Below, one piece after another: positions 18,614 through 26,867 of a stretch of DNA of 64,000 nucleotides (position 1 is its first letter; each line of letters opens with the position of its first letter). This stretch comes from Campylobacteraceae bacterium. Lineage in GTDB: Bacteria; Campylobacterota; Campylobacteria; Campylobacterales; Sulfurospirillaceae. The stretch spans positions 1 through 64,000 of the forward strand of contig JALUBH010000025.1 in NCBI GenBank assembly GCA_027050775.1. The letters are read 5' to 3'. A program made the position numbers and the translations under genes. The notes under the pieces are model-generated. The model was not told where the DNA came from and made no database searches. It saw nothing but the letters and a program-made list of their open reading frames with translations.

Positions 18614-19459
18614 TTAGATAATATCTGTCTTTATCGCGTGGTTATCAAGACCTACTCTCTTTTTGTCTGTTATCCCTAATGAGAGTAGAAGTATCTCCGC
18701 TAGACTAAAAATACTTAGTTTTATCTCTCTGCCTACAACCTTTTCTAGCTCTTTTTGGTGCTCATCAAACATAACAAAACTTCTAGCATCATTTACTACT
18801 ACAAAATCAGCAGCATTGTCAAACATGTCGAGCATCAAAGTTCCGGCAATTTTATATGAGAGTTTCTCATTTACATCATATAGGGCATGCCCATTCACTT
18901 GGTTCTTTAAGTTGTAATCCACCAATTTCAACCCGGTAGCTTTAAGTAAATTTTCATAGGAATTGGTATCGGAGTATCTCTCTATCTGACATCGATAGGA
19001 ACCAAGGTATAGTGCGGCAAAGAATTTTTCAAAATTTTTATTTACATTTTTCTTGAGTTTTGATATGCCGAACTCTTTTACTATAAAATCAGCCAGTGTT
19101 AAAATTTCTATATCAAGATTTAGTTCTAAATTATCTTTTTTTAATCCAAGAGTGATTTTATTTGCTAGATTTTTGTCGTTTTTTAACTCTTCTAGTGTAG
19201 CTTTCAGAGACAAAAATGAACTGTCTTCAACACAGACTATACTGCTTTTTTCTTTTGAAGCTAGAGCTAATGTTCTTGCATTTTCTTTGTAAAAAGTCTC
19301 GATATCTTCACCGATTGATTCAACTCCACAGTCTCTAGTTGCGCCACTTAAAACCGGAATTTCCAAATTTAAAACTTTCAGTAACTCTTTTGCGGAAGTA
19401 ACAAGAGGCAGTGTATGATTTATATCTATAATCGCATCAAAAAGTATATATTTTTTCAT
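18614..19459 (-). CDS. HdrB C-terminal-domain-like protein lacking the cysteine clusters
   Basis: A 281-aa cytoplasmic protein. The C-terminal half (NQVNGHALYDV, then ADFVVVNDARSFVMFDEHQKEL and LSIFSLAEILLLSLGI) resembles the heterodisulfide reductase subunit B layout, in which a cysteine-rich CCG repeat is followed by a conserved helix LxQLLGLALG. Only three cysteines are present (about residues 44, 76 and 157) and no CCG motif, so an HdrB-type iron-sulphur centre is unlikely. It is paired with the next gene upstream (stop TAA, 1-bp gap), suggesting a fixed two-gene unit of unknown role. The HdrB link is by eye only. Confidence 0.45.
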   Translation of the reverse strand: MKKYILFDAIIDINHTLPLVTSAKELLKVLNLEIPVLSGATRDCGVESIGEDIETFYKENARTLALASKEKSSIVCVEDSSFLSLKATLEELKNDKNLANKITLGLKKDNLELNLDIEILTLADFIVKEFGISKLKKNVNKNFEKFFAALYLGSYRCQIERYSDTNSYENLLKATGLKLVDYNLKNQVNGHALYDVNEKLSYKIAGTLMLDMFDNAADFVVVNDARSFVMFDEHQKELEKVVGREIKLSIFSLAEILLLSLGITDKKRVGLDNHAIKTDII

Positions 19460-19460
19460 C

Positions 19461-20090
19461 TTATTTCCTTGCTCTTAATACTACATTTTTTAGTTCGTCT
19501 ATTTTCTTTTCTACTTCGTAGTCTGCAGGGAAAACTTTCCCACAGATATTTGTATGCAACCAAATACCACTGTCTTCTCTATCTATGACATCAAGTATTT
19601 TATGTTTTTGAGATGGATATTTGTCTATCATGTCGTAGGCAAAGAGCAAGAGAGCATCCCCATCAAATTCATCATAAAATTTGTATGTATCAGAAGCATA
19701 GTGATATATAATGAGTTCATCAAATCTTTTTTTATCGCTAGAGTCCACATATGGATCAAGCATATCAAATTTTTTATAAAAATCATCGCTGTTTACTATC
19801 AAATCTTTCAAAGCCCTCTTTTCACTCATGGGCATAAGTGTAAATTCATCTCCAAAGTTTTTAACAATATCGCCAATTTTAACATCAGTAAAAAGATTCC
19901 TGTCAGCTATTTTTACAGCCGCATTTTTACCGATTGGATAGTCAAAGAACCTGTCTTCTTCTTTTATTATTGCCAACAAATCATCCAAAGTCTTCTCTTC
20001 ATCTATCTTAATGATATGCTTTTTGTAAAAAGGAAGATAGTCGATTTTTGCATCAAATCTAAAAACACTCAACCTAAGCTTGTATGTCAT
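19461..20090 (-). CDS. Conserved hypothetical protein, possibly DUF5644 family
   Basis: A 209-aa cytoplasmic protein with no membrane segments. The N-terminus (YKLRLSVFRFDAKIDYLPFYKKH) followed by KTLDDLLAII recalls the ubiquitin-like/2Fe-2S-type N-terminus of succinate dehydrogenase iron-sulphur subunits, but the cysteines are absent. I believe it matches a Campylobacterota-specific domain (DUF5644), which I cannot confirm. The ATG at 20090 is chosen because AGGAG lies seven bases upstream, although the frame extends to 20108. It is translationally coupled to the HdrB-like gene and divergent from truD. Confidence 0.5.
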   Translation of the reverse strand: MTYKLRLSVFRFDAKIDYLPFYKKHIIKIDEEKTLDDLLAIIKEEDRFFDYPIGKNAAVKIADRNLFTDVKIGDIVKNFGDEFTLMPMSEKRALKDLIVNSDDFYKKFDMLDPYVDSSDKKRFDELIIYHYASDTYKFYDEFDGDALLLFAYDMIDKYPSQKHKILDVIDREDSGIWLHTNICGKVFPADYEVEKKIDELKNVVLRARK

Positions 20091-20187
20091 AACGCTTACT
20101 CCTAACATAATTTTCCATTAGTCTACTCTAAAAAAGCTTAAAAAGCATAAAATTGGTATAATACAAAAAAAATATAAGGAATTTAAA

Positions 20188-21282
20188 ATCAAACGATTAT
20201 TTTATCTAAAACATTCACCCATAGATATTCTTTTTACTAAAAATTCTAGTGATTTTGTAGTAAATGAATTACCTTTGTATGAGTTTAGTGCAGAGGGAGA
20301 ACACTTAGTTCTACATGTAAGAAAAAAAGATATGACAACTTGGCAGATGGTACAAGCTCTCAGCGAAGCATGCGGTGCAAAGACGAGAGATTTTGGATAT
20401 GCCGGACTAAAAGATAAAGATGGTATGACAACACAGTATATATCTGTCCATAAAAATTTTGAGAGTAAATTGGAAAATTTTTCGCATGAAAATATCAAAA
20501 TTATCTCAAAAACTTACCATAACAATAAGATAAGAATAGGGCACTTAAAAGGAAACAGATTTTTTATAAGATTAAAACGAGTAAATAAAATAGATGCCCA
20601 AAAACTTCAAAATGCACTTAAGATTTTGGCAAAAGAGGGCTTTCCTAACTTTTTTGGCTATCAACGATTTGGAAGAGATGGAGATAACTATATCTTGGGA
20701 AAAGAGATATTGGAAGGAAAAAGAAGAGAGCGAAAGAGAAAGATGAAAAATTTCTTTATAAGTGCTTATCAGAGCTATCTTTTCAATACTTGGTTATCAA
20801 ATCGCCTAAAAATTGGACATATTTTGGATGGGTTTAATCTCAAAGAGGCTAGTGAGTCTTTGGGCTTTTCAAAAGAGTTAGTCAAAGAGTTAAAAAAACA
20901 GAAGAGATTTTTTAAAATTTTTAAGGGAGATGTGGCACATCATTATCCTGCAGGGAGAGCTTTCATATGTGAAGACCTAGAAGAAGAGCTTGAAAGATTT
21001 GAAAAAGAAGAGATAACGATAACAGGTTGGTTGCCCGGTGGTAGGAGCATGAGATGTGAGGGCTTTGCTAAAGAGTTAGAAGATGAAGTTTGTGATGAGG
21101 CCGAGCCATATCTAAAGCAGATGGACGGTGCTAGAAGATTTGCATGGGTATTTTTAAAAGATGTGGAGTATGAATATAAAGAGGAAGAAAATTGGTTTGA
21201 GATGCATTTTTCCCTGCCAAAAGGCTCCTATGCTACGGTAGTTTTGGAAGAGTTAACTCATAAGCTAAAAGAAATGGTATAA
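20188..21282 (+). CDS. truD: tRNA pseudouridine(13) synthase TruD, apparently starting at ATC
   Basis: Pseudouridine synthase for U13 in tRNA-Glu. Catalytic-region motifs FGYAGLKDKDG, NFFGYQRFGRDG and the C-terminal WLPGGRSM are present. The conserved N-terminal strand reads KRLFYLKHSPIDILFTKNSS and then DFVVNELPLYEF, and continues upstream of the first canonical start (TTG at 20275). No ATG, GTG or TTG exists in frame between the upstream stop (20149-20151) and 20275. An ATC at 20188 has AAGGA seven bases upstream and sits where the family's initiator Met is expected. The length from ATC is 364 aa. An ATG-to-ATC sequence error is the alternative. Confidence 0.88.
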   Translation: MKRLFYLKHSPIDILFTKNSSDFVVNELPLYEFSAEGEHLVLHVRKKDMTTWQMVQALSEACGAKTRDFGYAGLKDKDGMTTQYISVHKNFESKLENFSHENIKIISKTYHNNKIRIGHLKGNRFFIRLKRVNKIDAQKLQNALKILAKEGFPNFFGYQRFGRDGDNYILGKEILEGKRRERKRKMKNFFISAYQSYLFNTWLSNRLKIGHILDGFNLKEASESLGFSKELVKELKKQKRFFKIFKGDVAHHYPAGRAFICEDLEEELERFEKEEITITGWLPGGRSMRCEGFAKELEDEVCDEAEPYLKQMDGARRFAWVFLKDVEYEYKEEENWFEMHFSLPKGSYATVVLEELTHKLKEMV

Positions 21283-21283
21283 T
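21278..21283 (+). promoter_or_regulatory. rnpB: -10 element TATAAT for rnpB inside the truD 3' end
   Basis: A perfect TATAAT preceded by GG overlaps the last codon and stop of truD and lies seven bases before the first nucleotide of the predicted RNase P RNA. Confidence 0.7.
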
Positions 21284-21290
21284 TTCATCT

Positions 21291-21630
21291 AAAGGTACGA
21301 TGAGTGATTGCTTGAGTTTTTTAAAAATTTAAGAGGAAAGTCCGGGCTGCATTGAAGCGTGGTTCCGTCTAACGGACGGCTGGGGCAACCCAAGGGATAG
21401 TGCAACAGAGAGAAGACTTCCTTAGCGAGAAATTTGCTAAGGTAAAGGTGAAACGGCGGGGCAAGAGCCCACCAGGGTTTAGAGTAATCTAAACTGCTTT
21501 GTAAACCCAACCTGCAGCAAGAATGGATTGGTTTTGCTTCATATTTTGACCATTCGCTAGAGTGTTATCGTAAGATAACAAGTAGATAAATAATCACTCG
21601 CGACAGAACCCGGCTTATAGTCGTACCTTT
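21291..21630 (+). ncRNA. rnpB: RNase P RNA (bacterial type A)
   Basis: Catalytic RNA that matures tRNA 5' ends. Terminal helix P1 is AAAGGTACGA at 21291-21300 paired with TCGTACCTTT at 21621-21630. Conserved segments are in order: GAGGAAAGTCCGGGC, the ACAGAGAGAAGAC block, GGTAAAGGTGAAACGG, GGGGCAAGAGCCCACC (which pairs with the tRNA 3' end region) and ACAGAACCCGGCTTA. The length is about 340 nt. The 3' end coincides with the stop codon of the convergent methyltransferase gene, leaving no separate terminator. This explains the gene-free stretch of about 350 bp. Confidence 0.96.
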
Positions 21631-22370
21631 TACCAGACTATTAAATCCATCTTATTTATGGTTTGCTCCCTTATGTTGCCATCCTCATCTCTTAACGATT
21701 CTAGAATCTTTTTAATCTTCTTCGTGTCCGGTTCTAATCCTCTTACATTTAAGTGCCAGGTGTAGTTTTCTACTGCTTCTTTGAAACTTCTTATCTTTAT
21801 CTTTAGCTCTTCAAAGTTTTCGAGTTGATATTTTATATCCTCAGTTTGAAGCCATTTTTTAACTCTTTTTGCACCATTTGGCGGAGTATATACGGAATTA
21901 TGAGCTAAAAAAAGGTCATCTAAAATCGTGTTATCTCTCACTCCTGCCCATCCTAGATATATCTTTATACTAGCACTTGAATGAAATTTTTCTAACTCTT
22001 TTTCTGATTTCACGGCAGGACTCATGGTACACAGAGCTATGTCATAAATTCTGTTTTTCATATCAAAATCGCTCCATGTTGTATGGTGTGTTTTGATATT
22101 TTCTATACCTAAATCAAGGGCATCATCCCTTAAAATTTGGAGCATATTTTGTGAAAAGTCAAGCCCGTCAACACTTTTGGCAACCTTTGCAACCCTGATG
22201 GTATATACTCCGGTACCACATCCCACATCAAGTATAGTTTTGTCTTCGAAACTGATACCCATCTTTTTCACAGCCTCAAGCACATTTGCTTCAAAACTGT
22301 TTTTACATGGTGAGTATCTGGCATAATTTTTTGCTTTTTCATCCCATTTGTTTGTCTTTTTGTTATTCAT
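21630..22370 (-). CDS. Class I SAM-dependent methyltransferase, substrate unknown
   Basis: A 246-aa Rossmann-fold methyltransferase. Motif I is ILDVGCGTGVYTIRVA, followed by VDGLDFSQNML (motif II) and IALCTMSPAV (motif IV). The C-terminal 100 residues do not match a methyltransferase subclass I recognise. Its ATG overlaps the stop of the DMT transporter gene by 4 bp, so the pair is co-transcribed, which may mean the transporter moves a substrate or product. Its stop codon meets the 3' end of rnpB. Confidence 0.8.
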   Translation of the reverse strand: MNNKKTNKWDEKAKNYARYSPCKNSFEANVLEAVKKMGISFEDKTILDVGCGTGVYTIRVAKVAKSVDGLDFSQNMLQILRDDALDLGIENIKTHHTTWSDFDMKNRIYDIALCTMSPAVKSEKELEKFHSSASIKIYLGWAGVRDNTILDDLFLAHNSVYTPPNGAKRVKKWLQTEDIKYQLENFEELKIKIRSFKEAVENYTWHLNVRGLEPDTKKIKKILESLRDEDGNIREQTINKMDLIVW

Positions 22371-23224
22371 TTTGCTTTTTCCTTTGCAAGTATTATAGCA
22401 GCTATCAATATAAAAATAGAGCCTATCACTTGGAGATAGTCCATCTTTTCACCTAAGAGTAGGTAAGATAAAAAGAGAGTGACTACCAACTCAAGAGTGG
22501 AAATCATAGATGCTTTGAGAGGACCTATGAGCTTTAGTCCTGCAAAAAATGTGATTATGGCTATAAGTGTAGAGACTATGGTTATGGCAGATATCCAGCC
22601 CCATTGTTCTGGTGTATTTGGTATAGCGATATTGTATGCTAGAGCATAAATAAGATATACCGATGCGGAGCCTGCCATAATCACACCTGTTGCTATGATG
22701 GGCGTTGTTCCCCTCATCGCTTTTGTGCCGACTATTATATATACAGAGTAGATTAAAGCGGCTGCCAAGCCAAATATGATACCGATTAAATCTATATTTT
22801 CAAATTTTAATCCTACTACGAAAATAGCTCCCACTGTAGTAAAAAAGAGAGCTATGATGTCGAGCTTATAGACTTTTGTCTTTAACAATATAACAGAAAG
22901 AAGCAGAACTATACTCGGATATAAATATAGCAGAATAGATGTTAGTGATGAGCCTATGAGACTCACGGCACTAAAATATGAAAATGCCTGAGCAGAGTAT
23001 AAAACCGCACCCATAAAGATGAGCATCACTAAGAGCTTTCCTCTTGGATATGTGTACTTTTTGAAAGTGATGTATATATTTATGATGACAGCAGCACTAA
23101 CAAAACGAAAGAGCAAAATAGTCTTTATGTCAAGTCCGCTCTTGTAGGCAAATGTAGCAAAGATAGGCATCAATCCAAAAGAGATGGCAGATATAATGAT
23201 AAGAAAAAAACCTAAAAATTTCAT
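22367..23224 (-). CDS. EamA/DMT superfamily permease
   Basis: A 285-aa integral membrane protein with about ten hydrophobic segments and two repeated EamA domains (GLMPIFATFAYKSG...TSILLYLYPSIVLL, and later ...TLELVVTLFLSYLLLGEKMDY). Members export metabolites or amino acids; the substrate is not predictable. Operonic with the downstream methyltransferase (ATGA overlap). Upstream lies a 155-bp gap holding a large inverted-repeat element. Confidence 0.85.
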   Translation of the reverse strand: MKFLGFFLIIISAISFGLMPIFATFAYKSGLDIKTILLFRFVSAAVIINIYITFKKYTYPRGKLLVMLIFMGAVLYSAQAFSYFSAVSLIGSSLTSILLYLYPSIVLLLSVILLKTKVYKLDIIALFFTTVGAIFVVGLKFENIDLIGIIFGLAAALIYSVYIIVGTKAMRGTTPIIATGVIMAGSASVYLIYALAYNIAIPNTPEQWGWISAITIVSTLIAIITFFAGLKLIGPLKASMISTLELVVTLFLSYLLLGEKMDYLQVIGSIFILIAAIILAKEKAK

Positions 23225-23261
23225 TTTGGATATATGCCTTTAATATAAAATAGATATAATT

Positions 23262-23377
23262 AGATTTTTTGTAAGACTTATATCATTGCTAAGGCTTCAC
23301 ACGACGGGTACCCCAAAATCAAAGATTTTGACCCATCGGTTGCAGAGTCGCTCAAATACAAGTCTTACAAAAAGTCT
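23262..23377. repeat. MITE-like element of about 116 bp with 20-bp terminal inverted repeats
   Basis: The left end (23262-23281) and right end (23358-23377) are inverted copies matching at 18 of 20 positions, with an uninterrupted 14-bp core (TTTTTGTAAGACTT). The interior has a second hairpin: CGACGGGT (23302-23309) with ACCCATCG (23331-23338), and CAAAATC-AAA-GATTTTG (23314-23330). There is no ORF of its own. No convincing target duplication is visible. It could be a non-autonomous element or a structured 5' region of the next gene. Confidence 0.5.
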
Positions 23378-23378
23378 T

Positions 23379-23762
23379 ATGATACAAAATTTTTCTTTAA
23401 AAGGTGTTTTCTTGAGTGGTAAAAATAGAGTAAGATTGAGAACTTCCGAGCTTTTTGGAAATTATAACTATCCTGAACAGAGTTGGAATATTCCTGCTTG
23501 GGTGGCAAAAAATGAGAATTTTATAGAAGTTTTAAAAGATGTAGTTTCATTTGATATAACAAGTGAAAAGTATGAAGTGCCGGAGTCGTTTAAAGATCTG
23601 TTTTCCTACCTAAGAGGGCAGAATTATGCAGTATTTGAAGAGAGGTTTGTGGTCTGTCTGACGCAAGGCAGACTTGCTTATCTGACAAGTTCAGGTTTTA
23701 CAAAAGTGTCGGCAAGTGAAGATGTATTTGAGCTCTCAAACTGGATGATTAGAATCCAATAA
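23379..23762 (+). CDS. Hypothetical protein
   Basis: A small soluble protein (127 aa from ATG 23379, or 116 aa from TTG 23412, which has AAGG upstream). I do not recognise the family. Visible features are TSELFGNYNYPEQSWNIP, an acidic middle and a hydrophobic C-terminal part ending LSNWMIRIQ. There are no membrane segments or cysteine clusters. The coding region starts directly after the right inverted repeat of the 116-bp element. Its 3' end overlaps the DUF805 gene tail-to-tail by 27 bp. Confidence 0.55.
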   Translation: MIQNFSLKGVFLSGKNRVRLRTSELFGNYNYPEQSWNIPAWVAKNENFIEVLKDVVSFDITSEKYEVPESFKDLFSYLRGQNYAVFEERFVVCLTQGRLAYLTSSGFTKVSASEDVFELSNWMIRIQ

Positions 23763-24101
23763 CTCTTTTGGGTTTGAGCCATATAAATTATCAAATGGCA
23801 TACTGTCTTTTGTCAGGAAAATTATCAAAATAATAATACCTAAGATTGGCATAAAGAGTAGCAGTTGCCACCAGCCGCTTTTGCCTATGTCATGCAATCT
23901 TCTTGCTGTTACTGCTAAGGTTGGGATAAATACACTAAGAGAGTAAACAGTATCCAAAAGATTACTTCCGATACTGTTTCCAATGGCAACTAGTATAAAA
24001 GTTATGATTGTATTGATAAGTACAAAGTACCAATACTCGCTCCTAGTAGCTCTTCCGCTAAAAACAGCATATTTTTTTAAAACATCTATATACCAATTCA
24101 T
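23736..24101 (-). CDS. DUF805 family small membrane protein
   Basis: A 121-aa protein with the DUF805 signature: WYIDVLKKYAVFSGRATRSEYWYF at the N-terminus, then three or four transmembrane segments with TARRLHDIGKSGWWQLL between them. The molecular function is unknown. AAGGAG precedes the ATG. It follows the aldo/keto reductase gene by 9 bp and is probably the last gene of that leftward unit. It overlaps the convergent hypothetical gene by 27 bp. Confidence 0.85.
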   Translation of the reverse strand: MNWYIDVLKKYAVFSGRATRSEYWYFVLINTIITFILVAIGNSIGSNLLDTVYSLSVFIPTLAVTARRLHDIGKSGWWQLLLFMPILGIIILIIFLTKDSMPFDNLYGSNPKELLDSNHPV

Positions 24102-24110
24102 CTTTTCTCC

Positions 24111-25130
24111 TTATCCCATAGGATATAAAATCTCCTGATGTACCTGGTCTAGTTTTTGATTTAACTCATCACTTATATCATAATCCAATGCGTCAAATAT
24201 GACATCAAGTTGCTCTGCCATGCTCGCTCCTATGATAGTTGAAGCTATAAAATCAAATTGTTTACTCCAAGCAGTCGCCAGGGTAGTTAGATTTACACCA
24301 TATTCATTTGCAATTTCTAGGTATTTTTCTGTAGAATTTAGAGTTTTAGCGTTGACAAATCTTTTGGCTTGAGTTTGCATCCTAGGATTTGGATCATTTA
24401 GGTATTGTGTAAATCTTGCTTTTGGAGGTAGAATTTTTTGATTATATTTTCCGCTCAATACACCACCGGCCAAAGGAGAGTAGGGTAAAAGAGATATACT
24501 CTCTTTTTGACAAACAGTTGCCAGCTCGTCCAAAAATCTTCGATTTAGCATGGAAAAGTTGTTTTGGATTGACTGAAATCTTGCTAGATCTTTAAACTTT
24601 GAGACTTCATTTGCCTTTGTTAAGCCATAAGCGCTATCATTTGAAGTACCGATATATCTAATCTTGCCGGCTTTTACAAACTCATCTAAAACATATAGTG
24701 ACTCTTCTATAGGCACACTCATATCCGGCCAATGTACTTGATAAAGGTCTATATAGTCAGTTTTGAGTCTTTTTAGTGTGCCATCAAGCGCCTTTGTGAT
24801 ATGAAATCTGTCTATCGCAGTAAGCCCATGCCTGATAGGTGGAACAAACCACCCGTTTGCTGCACCTGCTACTTTTGAGGCGATGATGATAGAGTCTCTT
24901 GGTTTGTCCTTAAGCCACTCACCTACTATCTCTTCAGTCAAGCCAGCATAATGAGCAGACGGAGGTACAGGATAGAGTTCGGCAGTATCAAAAAAGTTTA
25001 TACCTCGCTCATACGCTTTATCCATAATCTTAAAAGACTCTTTTTTATCGCAAAAACTTCCAAAAGTCATAGTTCCTAAGCAAATAGGTGTGACCCTTAG
25101 TCCACTTTTTCCTATATATCTATACTCCAT
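24111..25130 (-). CDS. Aldo/keto reductase
   Basis: A 339-aa NAD(P)H-dependent oxidoreductase of the AKR superfamily (YajO/Tas-like group). The N-terminus MEYRYIGKSGLRVTPICLGTM, the catalytic region FFDTAELYP with Tyr, SIIIASKV with Lys, and YQVHWPD with His are present. A C-terminal NADP-binding stretch with IIGAS follows. The physiological substrate is unknown; reduction of an aromatic aldehyde made in the neighbouring pathway is possible (inference). It starts 1 bp after the paaK stop and is the next gene in the leftward aromatic unit. Confidence 0.9.
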   Translation of the reverse strand: MEYRYIGKSGLRVTPICLGTMTFGSFCDKKESFKIMDKAYERGINFFDTAELYPVPPSAHYAGLTEEIVGEWLKDKPRDSIIIASKVAGAANGWFVPPIRHGLTAIDRFHITKALDGTLKRLKTDYIDLYQVHWPDMSVPIEESLYVLDEFVKAGKIRYIGTSNDSAYGLTKANEVSKFKDLARFQSIQNNFSMLNRRFLDELATVCQKESISLLPYSPLAGGVLSGKYNQKILPPKARFTQYLNDPNPRMQTQAKRFVNAKTLNSTEKYLEIANEYGVNLTTLATAWSKQFDFIASTIIGASMAEQLDVIFDALDYDISDELNQKLDQVHQEILYPMG

Positions 25131-25131
25131 A

Positions 25132-26430
25132 TCATCCCTTTCTTTTATCTATTACTCTTATCGCTTTTCCCTCGCTTCTTATGATTGATTTTGGAGCGAC
25201 GAGTTTGACATCTACATTTATGTAGAGGTTGTTTAACATTTCGTGCTGTATATGTTTTTGAAGATTTTCCAATTCACTCACATTTTCACTCATTATATCT
25301 TCATTTAACTCTATATCTATCTGGAGTTTATCGAGGTAGCCCTTCTTGTGTGCAATTATTTGATAATTGAGCGTTATGCCCTTTATCAAAGAGAGAACAT
25401 GCTCGATTTGGGATGGAAATACATTTACACCGTTTATCACTAGCATATCATCAGCTCTACCGACGATACTCTCTATGCGAGCTAGTGTTCTGCCACATTT
25501 ACAAGGGATTCTAGTCAAACTTGTTATATCTCCAGTCCTGTATCTGATGATAGGGAGTGCCTGCTTTGTTAGAGATGTCACTACTAGTTCACCTCTTTGA
25601 CCCTCGGGTAGAACTTTTAGAGTTTTTGGGTCTATGATTTCAGGATAGAAGTGATCCTCGTTTATATGCAGTAGATGAGAATGTCTGCAACTAGATGCGA
25701 CTCCTGGACCTATGATTTCAGAGAGTCCGTAAACCTCTACATACTCTATCCCCCACACTTTTGCTATCTCGTTTTTAAGCCCTTCACTAGCAGGCTCAGC
25801 TCCAAAAAATCCTACTTTCAGGTTAAAATCTTTTTTTATATCATACCCTTCAGACTTTGCCTTTTCTGCCATATGAAGTGCAAATGACGGAGTTCCTGTT
25901 ATAGCTGTTGCTTTAAAATCTTTTAAGAGCAAAAGCTGTCTTGAAGTGAAACCGGTTGAGCTTGGTATGACCGCTATCTTCATGCGTTCAGCCGCCGTAT
26001 GAAAACCAAGACCGCCGGTAAATAGTCCGTATCCTGTTGAATTTTGAAGTATATCTCTGCTTGTAAGTCCACCCATCGTAAAGACTCTAGCCATCACTTC
26101 ACTCCAGACATCCATATCATGTTCAGTATATCCCACGACCGTTGGTTTGCCTGTAGTTCCGCTAGAGCTGTGAATTCTCACTACTTGATCCATATCGACC
26201 GCAAAAAGCCCATACGGATAGTTGTCTCTTAAGTCCTGTTTTTTAGTAAAAGATAGCTTTGATATATCTTCCAAACTCTTTATGTCGGTTGGTTTTATAT
26301 TTAGAGCATTAAACTTCTCTTTATAAAATGGCACAAGATTATATACTCGCTCAAGTGTCTCTTTTAACCTTTGAAGTTGCAGGGCTTCTAGCTCATCCTT
26401 GCTTAGACTCTCGTTTTTACTGTATGTCAT
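25132..26430 (-). CDS. paaK: Phenylacetate-CoA ligase paralogue 1 (aryl-CoA ligase)
   Basis: A 432-aa AMP-forming adenylate-forming enzyme of the PaaK group, ligating CoA to an arylacetate. SSSGTTGKPTVVGYT (phosphate loop), YGLSEIIGPGV, YRTGDIT and the C-terminal GRADDMLVINGVNVFPSQIE are clear. The substrate-pocket stretch reads NSTGYGLFTGGLGFHTAAERMK and departs from the usual NAYGYGLFTGG.G.H.GA seen in the paralogue at 27033, hinting at another aryl acid. Its ribosome site AGAGG overlaps the palindrome that also contains the ACT gene stop. Confidence 0.9.
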   Translation of the reverse strand: MTYSKNESLSKDELEALQLQRLKETLERVYNLVPFYKEKFNALNIKPTDIKSLEDISKLSFTKKQDLRDNYPYGLFAVDMDQVVRIHSSSGTTGKPTVVGYTEHDMDVWSEVMARVFTMGGLTSRDILQNSTGYGLFTGGLGFHTAAERMKIAVIPSSTGFTSRQLLLLKDFKATAITGTPSFALHMAEKAKSEGYDIKKDFNLKVGFFGAEPASEGLKNEIAKVWGIEYVEVYGLSEIIGPGVASSCRHSHLLHINEDHFYPEIIDPKTLKVLPEGQRGELVVTSLTKQALPIIRYRTGDITSLTRIPCKCGRTLARIESIVGRADDMLVINGVNVFPSQIEHVLSLIKGITLNYQIIAHKKGYLDKLQIDIELNEDIMSENVSELENLQKHIQHEMLNNLYINVDVKLVAPKSIIRSEGKAIRVIDKRKG

Positions 26431-26437
26431 AATAACC

Positions 26438-26449
26438 TCTACATGTAGA
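26438..26449. repeat. Palindrome TCTACATGTAGA at the ACT gene/paaK junction
   Basis: A 12-bp perfect palindrome that contains the stop codon of the ACT-domain gene (TAG, 26441-26439) and runs into the Shine-Dalgarno sequence of paaK paralogue 1. It has the same core as the palindromes in prmC and rsmD. Confidence 0.65.
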
Positions 26450-26867
26450 AGTGTTTGGCTTCTACGATTTGGACACCATTGTTTTGTAGAGATTCGACTG
26501 CTTTAGTGATGTTATCTACACTAAATATAAATATGCCGGTTTGTGACTCATAAAAACTATAAGTATAGTATATGTTTATATTCTCTTTAGCAAGTGTCTC
26601 TATGACTTTGTCAAAACTTCCTACATAATCCTCTATCTTAACACCAAAAACTTCACTAAATCTTATACTAAAACCTGCATCTTCGAGCACAGCTTTTGCT
26701 TTTTGGGGATTGTCAACGATGGAGCGAACCAGTCCAAAATCACTTGAATCTGCCAAGATTATAGACTTGATAGATACTCCATTTTCGGACAATACTTTTG
26801 TAAAATCTGCCAACTCTCCCATTCTGTTTTCTAAAAAAACTGATAATTGTTGAATTTTGTATTTCAT
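26439..26867 (-). CDS. ACT domain protein, probable amino-acid-binding regulator
   Basis: A 142-aa protein made of two ACT domains (about 1-70 and 70-142), beginning KIQQLSVFLENRMGELADFTKVL, the usual ACT ligand-binding start. No catalytic domain is attached. Free-standing ACT pairs of this type often lie beside paaK and ior genes, where they are thought to bind an aromatic amino acid and modulate the pathway (inference). The ATG at 26867 is favoured by AGGAG eight bases upstream; the frame runs on to 26900. It is followed by paaK paralogue 1. Confidence 0.87.
   Translation of the reverse strand: MKYKIQQLSVFLENRMGELADFTKVLSENGVSIKSIILADSSDFGLVRSIVDNPQKAKAVLEDAGFSIRFSEVFGVKIEDYVGSFDKVIETLAKENINIYYTYSFYESQTGIFIFSVDNITKAVESLQNNGVQIVEAKHFYM

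Noticed and set aside
21291-21510. A leftward open frame of about 70 codons across this region
   Set aside because: It is antisense to the highly conserved RNase P RNA and has no protein-like features.
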